Origin: CAZPQV01 sp964588705
Lineage (GTDB): Bacteria; Bacteroidota; Bacteroidia; Flavobacteriales; Weeksellaceae
Direction: 5' to 3'
DNA: 19,262 nucleotides
NCBI GenBank assembly: GCA_964588705.1
Contig: CAZPQV010000044.1
Location: 1 to 19,262 of the forward strand
Shown here in pieces: positions 14,633-19,262 of this stretch. How positions within the stretch are numbered: the stretch's first letter is position 1; every line of letters begins with the position of its first letter. Under the pieces are notes generated by a model. The model was not told the DNA's origin, did not search any database, and saw only the letters and a list, made by a program, of their open reading frames with translations. Both the position numbers and the translations under genes were made by a program.

Positions 14633-14637
14633 CGCTT

Positions 14638-15699
14638 ATGATTTTACGAGGAGAAAATTTAATCAAAGAATACGGTCCCAAAAAAGTAGTAAAAGGCGTT
14701 TCTGTAGAGGTTGCCCAGGGAGAAATCGTAGGTTTGCTTGGCCCGAACGGAGCCGGTAAAACCACTACTTTTTACATGATTGTAGGATTGGTGAAACCAA
14801 CGTCCGGAAAAATTTTCCTCGATAACAAAGAAATCACAGGAGATGCGATGTATCGCCGTGCCCAGAAAGGGATTGGGTATCTCGCGCAAGAAGCCTCAGT
14901 TTTTAGAAAACTTACGGTTGAGCAGAATATCATGGGAGTTCTTCAACTCACCAATCTTTCAAAAAAAGAACAGTACATTAAATGTGATGAACTGATTGAA
15001 GAGTTTTCGCTGGAACACGTGCGTCACAACCGTGGAGACCTTCTTTCGGGAGGGGAGCGCCGTAGAACAGAAATCGCACGATGCCTTGCCACAAGCCCAA
15101 ATTTCATTCTGTTGGATGAGCCTTTTGCCGGAGTTGACCCCATTGCTGTGGAAGATATTCAGAAAATTGTAAGAAGTCTTACCGCAAAAAATATCGGAAT
15201 TCTAATTACCGACCACAACGTGCAGCAAACGCTTGCCATCACTAATAAAACTTATATTATGTTTGAAGGAAGAATCCTGAAAGAAGGACTTCCGGAAGAT
15301 CTTGCGCACGATCCACAAGTGCGTGAAGCCTATCTTGGTGAAAACTTCGTTTACCAAAGAATCGAAGATAAGCCGAAAAAGAAGACGATGGTTTACAATA
15401 TTTGGGCAGGTAATTTTGATGACAGAAAACAGTTCCAGGGATTTGTGGATGAAAATTTCAGCGGACAGGATAATCTTCGTCTGTTCCAGGGATTTGAAGA
15501 CATCAGTTTCGCTTCTCTTGCAAACTCTGAAATCGAGAATATCTTCAAGAACATTGTGGACCGGAATGCGAACAACTCATTCCTTCTGCAGAAACTTCCT
15601 GTTACCGCAGTAAATCCTTTGGAAGAAATTGAAGCCACGGCAAAACAGCTGAGTAAACCTGAACTTCATTACCTTACGACATACGTTTTCGAGGGGTAA
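14638..15699 (+). CDS. lptB: LPS export ABC ATPase LptB with an extra C-terminal domain
   Basis: Cytoplasmic ATPase of the LptB2FG complex, which extracts lipopolysaccharide from the inner membrane. Residues 1-240 are a standard LptB: Walker A GPNGAGKTT (35-43), the Q-loop region YLAQEASVFRKLTVEQN typical of LptB, signature LSGGERRRTEIARCLA (from 136), Walker B FILLDEP with Glu161, the D-loop, and the switch His193 in ITDHNV. The normal protein ends near YLGENFVYQR. Here the frame continues through a short basic linker (IEDKPKKKT) into about 103 more residues from Met251. These start MVYNIWAGNFDDRKQFQGF and end in YLTTYVFEG, making 353 residues against about 240 usual. The tail has no ATPase motif and reads like an independent soluble alpha/beta domain; a loose resemblance to Imm22-type immunity proteins is only an impression. 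Confidence 0.92.
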   Translation: MILRGENLIKEYGPKKVVKGVSVEVAQGEIVGLLGPNGAGKTTTFYMIVGLVKPTSGKIFLDNKEITGDAMYRRAQKGIGYLAQEASVFRKLTVEQNIMGVLQLTNLSKKEQYIKCDELIEEFSLEHVRHNRGDLLSGGERRRTEIARCLATSPNFILLDEPFAGVDPIAVEDIQKIVRSLTAKNIGILITDHNVQQTLAITNKTYIMFEGRILKEGLPEDLAHDPQVREAYLGENFVYQRIEDKPKKKTMVYNIWAGNFDDRKQFQGFVDENFSGQDNLRLFQGFEDISFASLANSEIENIFKNIVDRNANNSFLLQKLPVTAVNPLEEIEATAKQLSKPELHYLTTYVFEG

Positions 15700-15824
15700 T
15701 TTCATAATATTTTTTGGCGTAATTATTGGACAATACTGAATAATCGGCTGTTGCAGAGTTTCTATGTCTGAAACCAAAGCCATTTTCAAACTCGAACCAA
15801 ACCAAAAAAAATATTATTATGAAA
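15700..15824. repeat. Imperfect inverted repeat enclosing the lptB to L,D-transpeptidase gap
   Basis: Left arm TTTCATAATATTTTTTGG (15700-15717). Right arm 15802-15824 starts CCAAAAAAAA and ends TATTATTATGAAA, its complement apart from a few extra bases. The arms are 84 bp apart. The right arm contains the start codon and second codon of the next gene. It could fold in RNA and hide that start, or be the trace of a small mobile repeat. Confidence 0.55.
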
Positions 15825-17495
15825 TTTCTAAAACTATTTTTCATCACACTTGCGCTGCTTTCGCTTCAGTTTTGTAATAAAAAGACTGAGGTTCAGGATA
15901 TTAATACACCGATTACGCAGAAATATCAGAGAGGTTTTCTTCACGAAGGCGAAATGCTTGACGTAAATTTCGATCCAACATTAATCGGAGCTTTCAGCAC
16001 ACAGACTGACAAAAAAATAGATCCCAATTATATTGACACGTTCTTTGGCGAGTTCAAAGATTTTGCTCAGTATAAGGAAGAAATTAAGCAATTCTATCAG
16101 AGCCGAAACAATGCTTACGCCTGGATAGATGACGAAGGACTCACAGAACAGGCCGACCATTTGGCGGTAAAACTGATGAACTTAGAAAAGAATAATGAAA
16201 AGGAAAAGCTCACGTATCAGGATCAGTTCAATCATTTGATGGATAACGAAATCGATGAAAAAAATGAATCCAAGATTGAACTGTTGCTGACTTCACAATA
16301 TTTATGGTACAGTAAAAGAACATTTGAAGGTACAGCAGATACTATTGCAAAAAAATCTGATTGGCTGAAACCACGAAATAAATTTGATGTGATGGAGGCG
16401 ATGGAGGTTGCCTCGAAGAATGGAGTAAACATTTTTCCGGATGAGCCGAGTCATCAGCATTATGTGAATTTGAAAAACAAAATCCTCGATTTTCATAAGA
16501 AAGGTTTAGACACGATTACTGCACAAATTCCTGTGGGAGAATATAAAGTAGGAGACAGTTCAGCTGTAATTTCACAGATTAAAAACCGCCTGTTTCTTTT
16601 GGGAGATTTAAAAAACGAATCTAAAACGTTTTCGTTTGATGATGAAATGCTTCAGGCTGTTCATAATTTTCAGTTTCGCCATGGTCTTGAAAAATCAGAT
16701 GTCATCAACGAATCTTTTTTAAATCAAATGAATGTTCCCGGCCGTGAACGTTTGGAAACGATGATGGCAAACCTTGAGAGAATGCGTTGGATTAGTCCTG
16801 ACGATGATGAATATCTGCTCGTAAATATTCCGGCATATAAACTATACGCTTTCAATTCTCAGGATTTTCTTTGGGATATGGATGTTATTGTCGGCAGTGT
16901 AAACCGTCGAACGGTAGTGTTCAGCGATAAGATGGATTATGTAGATTTTGCACCATATTGGAACATTCCTCCCGGAATTATGAAGCGAAAAATTATTCCT
17001 GCTATGCAGAAAAATCCAAATTATCTGGAACAGAATAATATGGAACAAACTAAAGATATGGTACTTCCAGGAGTAAATGCGGTGCGACAGAAACCGGGAC
17101 CCGGAAATACTTTGGGGAAAGCCAAATTCATGTTCCCGAACTCCTACAATATCTACCTTCACGACACCGATCAACCCGGACTTTTCAACCGAGAAGAAAG
17201 GGATTTAAGTTCAGGATGCGTGCGCGTTTCCGATGCTTTCAAATTGGCTCAGTTTGTATTGAAAGACAACCCGGAAATCAATGATGAAACCATCCGCGAA
17301 AAGATGGATGGAGATTCGGAAAGCCGAGTTGTTCTTAAAAAGAAAATGCCTGTTCATCTGGCATATTTCACAGCGTTTGTAAATCCGGACGGACAGTTAA
17401 TTTTTACCGAAGATATTTACAAAAGGGATCAAAAACTGAAGGATATGCTGATGCTGAATTCAGCTAATAGTTATCCATCGACTAAGGTTAAATAA
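15819..17495 (+). CDS. L,D-transpeptidase, YcbB/LdtD-like, probably lipid-anchored
   Basis: Periplasmic enzyme that makes 3-3 cross-links in peptidoglycan, as YcbB does, and is insensitive to most penicillins. It has 558 residues. The N-terminal signal MKFLKLFFITLALLSLQFC could be a relaxed lipobox with Cys19. A long helical region (about 70-230) corresponds to the YcbB scaffold domain. A peptidoglycan-binding-like domain follows (about 240-303, with FSFDDEMLQAVHNFQFRHGL). The YkuD catalytic domain (about 333-540) has the nucleophile Cys467 in LSSGCVRV and His448 in IYLHDTDQPGLF. It follows lptB by 119 bp, so lptB and this gene are both envelope-building; co-transcription is possible but unproven. 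No terminator is seen in either flank. Confidence 0.9.
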   Translation: MKFLKLFFITLALLSLQFCNKKTEVQDINTPITQKYQRGFLHEGEMLDVNFDPTLIGAFSTQTDKKIDPNYIDTFFGEFKDFAQYKEEIKQFYQSRNNAYAWIDDEGLTEQADHLAVKLMNLEKNNEKEKLTYQDQFNHLMDNEIDEKNESKIELLLTSQYLWYSKRTFEGTADTIAKKSDWLKPRNKFDVMEAMEVASKNGVNIFPDEPSHQHYVNLKNKILDFHKKGLDTITAQIPVGEYKVGDSSAVISQIKNRLFLLGDLKNESKTFSFDDEMLQAVHNFQFRHGLEKSDVINESFLNQMNVPGRERLETMMANLERMRWISPDDDEYLLVNIPAYKLYAFNSQDFLWDMDVIVGSVNRRTVVFSDKMDYVDFAPYWNIPPGIMKRKIIPAMQKNPNYLEQNNMEQTKDMVLPGVNAVRQKPGPGNTLGKAKFMFPNSYNIYLHDTDQPGLFNREERDLSSGCVRVSDAFKLAQFVLKDNPEINDETIREKMDGDSESRVVLKKKMPVHLAYFTAFVNPDGQLIFTEDIYKRDQKLKDMLMLNSANSYPSTKVK

Positions 17496-17631
17496 CGCTG
17501 TTAATATTTTTTAATTAATTTTTGAAAAATCCTAATATTCTCTTAAAGTCGCATTGATAGTAGGTTTTTTGATGATTTTTTCGTATATTTTATTCGTAAT
17601 AATCAAAAATTAATCACAAAAAATAAAAAGT

Positions 17632-18714
17632 ATGACATTAAGAGAAACTTTACAAAAATTAGCCACAGAAAAAAACTCACCGTGTATATCCATTTCATTG
17701 AATACGCACCGTACCAAACCTGATAACCAAAAAGATTCTTTGGAACTGAAAAATTTGCTAAATGAAGCGAAAAGGAGAGTGGAAGAAGAATTTGGAAAAA
17801 GATCGTCCGCCGAAGTGCTTAGCAAACTAGATGCTGTGGAAGGTAAAATAGACCATCAGCACAATCTTGAGAGTTTACATATTTTTATTTCAAAAGATAC
17901 AGAGGAAATTGTAAAATCTACCTGGCCGGTGCATCAAAATACCGTAAATGTAGATGATGTTTTTGCTGTTCGACCGCTGATAAAAGCCTATGCGAGAAGT
18001 GAGGAATATCTTATTCTCGTGCTGTCGCAAAATTCTGCGAGATTGTTTAATGCAGTAAACGATAGCGTGGTGGATGAGGTCAAGAATGCTGTATTCCCAT
18101 TTGGTGAAAACCCGAATATTATTGCGGCAACTCGCCGTAGCGATTCCGCTTATGTGGACAGCCAGACAAAAGAATATTTCCGTGACATTGATAAAGCAAC
18201 GCTAGATTATATCAGAAATCAGGATGTTGATTTAAAAGTGATTGTAATCTCGAACCGGGATAATTTTGATCAACTGAAAAGCGTTGCATCAAAACCGCAA
18301 ATTTATGCTGGCCATGATAATAAAGACTATAATAATAAGGAGGGACACCATCTTTCTTCACAAGCTTGGGACATCATTAAAAGCCAGCAAAAGGAGTTGA
18401 GAGCAGAAGCAATTTCTGAAGTAAAAAAAGCGGTTTCGAAAGCGCAGGTGCTTACCGATTTACAGGAAATTTATAGAGCTGCCATCGATGGAAAAGGCGA
18501 TGTGTTAGTGATTAATCAGGATTTTGAAAGACCGGTTAAAATGATTGACGAACGCACTTTTGAATATGCACAAGACTCCAAAGAGCCTGGTGTGTTGGAT
18601 GATATTGTAAGCACCATTGCCTGGGAAGTAATGTCGAAAAAAGGAACAGTACACTTCACGGCGCAGGAAGAACTTAATGAACTGGGTGAAATTGTTCTGA
18701 AAACCAGATTCTGA
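17632..18714 (+). CDS. Bacterial archaeo-eukaryotic release-factor-like (baeRF) protein, candidate ribosome hibernation/rescue factor
   Basis: 360 residues, no signal peptide or membrane segment. The sequence fits the baeRF group, bacterial relatives of eRF1/Pelota. The N-terminal part (1-115) includes PCISISLNTHRTKPDN and a following helical stretch. The middle part reads RPLIKAYARSEEYLILVLSQNSARLFNAV, the characteristic 'fyvL.Ls.n..RLf' signature. The last third has DLQEIYRAAIDGKGDVLVINQD and LDDIVSTIAWEVMSKKGTVHF, typical of the C-terminal L7Ae-like part. No GGQ motif is present, so it should not hydrolyse peptidyl-tRNA as eRF1 does. Balon, a ribosome hibernation factor from Psychrobacter, belongs to this kind of protein, so binding to the ribosomal A site is plausible. 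This is family recognition from memory; function is inferred. The 136 bp before it hold no gene and no clear promoter. Confidence 0.72.
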   Translation: MTLRETLQKLATEKNSPCISISLNTHRTKPDNQKDSLELKNLLNEAKRRVEEEFGKRSSAEVLSKLDAVEGKIDHQHNLESLHIFISKDTEEIVKSTWPVHQNTVNVDDVFAVRPLIKAYARSEEYLILVLSQNSARLFNAVNDSVVDEVKNAVFPFGENPNIIAATRRSDSAYVDSQTKEYFRDIDKATLDYIRNQDVDLKVIVISNRDNFDQLKSVASKPQIYAGHDNKDYNNKEGHHLSSQAWDIIKSQQKELRAEAISEVKKAVSKAQVLTDLQEIYRAAIDGKGDVLVINQDFERPVKMIDERTFEYAQDSKEPGVLDDIVSTIAWEVMSKKGTVHFTAQEELNELGEIVLKTRF

Positions 18715-18737
18715 TAACAAAATAAAAACCTATTTTT

Positions 18738-18767
18738 AAGAGCCATTTTATAGTGGCTCTTTTTTTG
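18738..18767 (+). terminator. Rho-independent terminator after the baeRF gene
   Basis: Stem AAGAGCCA (18738-18745) and TGGCTCTT (18754-18761) with an 8-nt loop and a T run to 18766. It lies 24 bp after the stop and 14 bp before the next ATG, separating the baeRF gene from the ABC exporter. Confidence 0.85.
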
Positions 18768-18780
18768 ATTCCTAAAACCG

Positions 18781-19262
18781 ATGGCAAAACCCTTTCGCAG
18801 AACAGTTAATTTAATCAGTATTTACAAACAGATTCTTCCGTTTATCAAACCTTATAAATGGATGATTTTTGGAACGCTTGCTCTTACATTTATTGGTGCA
18901 CTCATGGCGCAGGTCAATCCGCTCGTTCTGAAATATACCATTGATGAGGTAGAGCAACTGATGAAACTCCCGGAACCGATGACTGAGGGAATGCAGGTGC
19001 TGATTATTATTTCTGCTATTCTGATGGGAAAAGAATTGCTGAATATTTTCATCAATTTCGGACAGAAATTTTATGGTGAGAAAATCAGAATTAATACCAG
19101 TTCAGTACTCGCACAAACCGCAATCGACAAAATTCTGACCTATCGTGTTGCCTATTTCACCGATGAAGACCATGAATCCGGAAAACTGCAGACCAGAATC
19201 GATCAGGGAATCTCAAGTTTAACACGCTTAGTACAGAATTTTTTTATCGATATTCTTCCACT
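18781..19262 (+). CDS. ABC exporter, N-terminal membrane-domain fragment (cut by window end)
   Basis: Open frame from the ATG to the end of the window, 160 full codons, no stop. It encodes the start of an exporter-type ABC half-transporter. A short polar N terminus (MAKPFRRTVNLISIYKQILP) is followed by a first membrane helix (about 25-45, WMIFGTLALTFIGALMAQVNP) and a second one (about 71-86, with LIIISAILMGKELL). After these come the cytoplasmic-loop pattern GEKIRINTSSVLAQTAIDKILTYRVAYFTDEDHESGKLQTRI, typical of MsbA-like exporters. The nucleotide-binding domain would lie beyond the window. The substrate is unknown. It begins 14 bp after the terminator of the preceding gene. Confidence 0.88.
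   Translation, partial: MAKPFRRTVNLISIYKQILPFIKPYKWMIFGTLALTFIGALMAQVNPLVLKYTIDEVEQLMKLPEPMTEGMQVLIIISAILMGKELLNIFINFGQKFYGEKIRINTSSVLAQTAIDKILTYRVAYFTDEDHESGKLQTRIDQGISSLTRLVQNFFIDILP

Noticed and set aside
17496..17631. Promoter or small RNA in the AT-rich gap before the baeRF gene
   Set aside because: TATATTTT occurs but without a properly spaced TTG, and there is no stable stem with a T tail.

Overview
The window looks like chromosomal DNA of a Bacteroidota bacterium, most likely a flavobacterium close to Chryseobacterium/Kaistella (Weeksellaceae). The grounds are AT-rich DNA, genes started without clear Shine-Dalgarno sites, promoter-like sites of the Bacteroidota type (TAnnTTTG with an upstream TTG), two proteins with type IX secretion (T9SS) sorting tails, a TonB-dependent receptor, and protein sequences of flavobacterial character. 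Genus placement is inference. Sixteen protein genes are supported, two of them cut by the window ends. I see no tRNA, rRNA, CRISPR array, insertion sequence or phage gene, and no gene-free stretch over 300 bp.

Layout. (1) 1-447, minus: start of a siderophore-type TonB-dependent receptor, whose promoter lies between two copies of a 19-bp palindrome. (2) 621-4251, minus: a membrane-anchored GH25 lysozyme, a Uup-type ABC-F ATPase and purine nucleoside phosphorylase (deoD), closed by a terminator. (3) 4318-6257, plus: type II NADH dehydrogenase overlapping trmD by 4 bp, then a bidirectional terminator. (4) 6302-10042, minus: a 1019-residue secreted multidomain alpha-amylase with a T9SS tail, followed 3 bp later by a two-domain FN3-like lipoprotein. 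(5) 10243-12515, plus: an endonuclease/exonuclease/phosphatase-family protein overlapping an Lrp/AsnC regulator by one base, then deoxyribose-phosphate aldolase (deoC). (6) 12561-12914, minus: a very small protein that is little more than a signal peptide plus a T9SS tail; divergent from it is hemB (13033-14025). (7) 14119-14445, minus: a TM2-domain membrane protein. (8) 14638-19262, plus: lptB with an unusual C-terminal extra domain, preceded by a hexanucleotide tandem repeat; a YcbB-like L,D-transpeptidase; a bacterial eRF1-like (baeRF) protein; and the start of an ABC exporter.

Most genes are housekeeping or envelope functions: nucleoside salvage (deoD, deoC), respiration (ndh), haem synthesis (hemB), tRNA modification (trmD), and envelope building or remodelling (lptB, L,D-transpeptidase, lysozyme). 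The amylase-lipoprotein pair is the clearest nutrient-acquisition unit. The points most worth a second look are the extra domain on LptB, the baeRF protein as a possible ribosome hibernation or rescue factor, the paired operators around the receptor promoter, the stand-alone T9SS tail protein, the tandem repeat upstream of lptB, and several promoter -7 boxes only 5-9 bases from the start codon, which suggests leaderless or nearly leaderless mRNAs.
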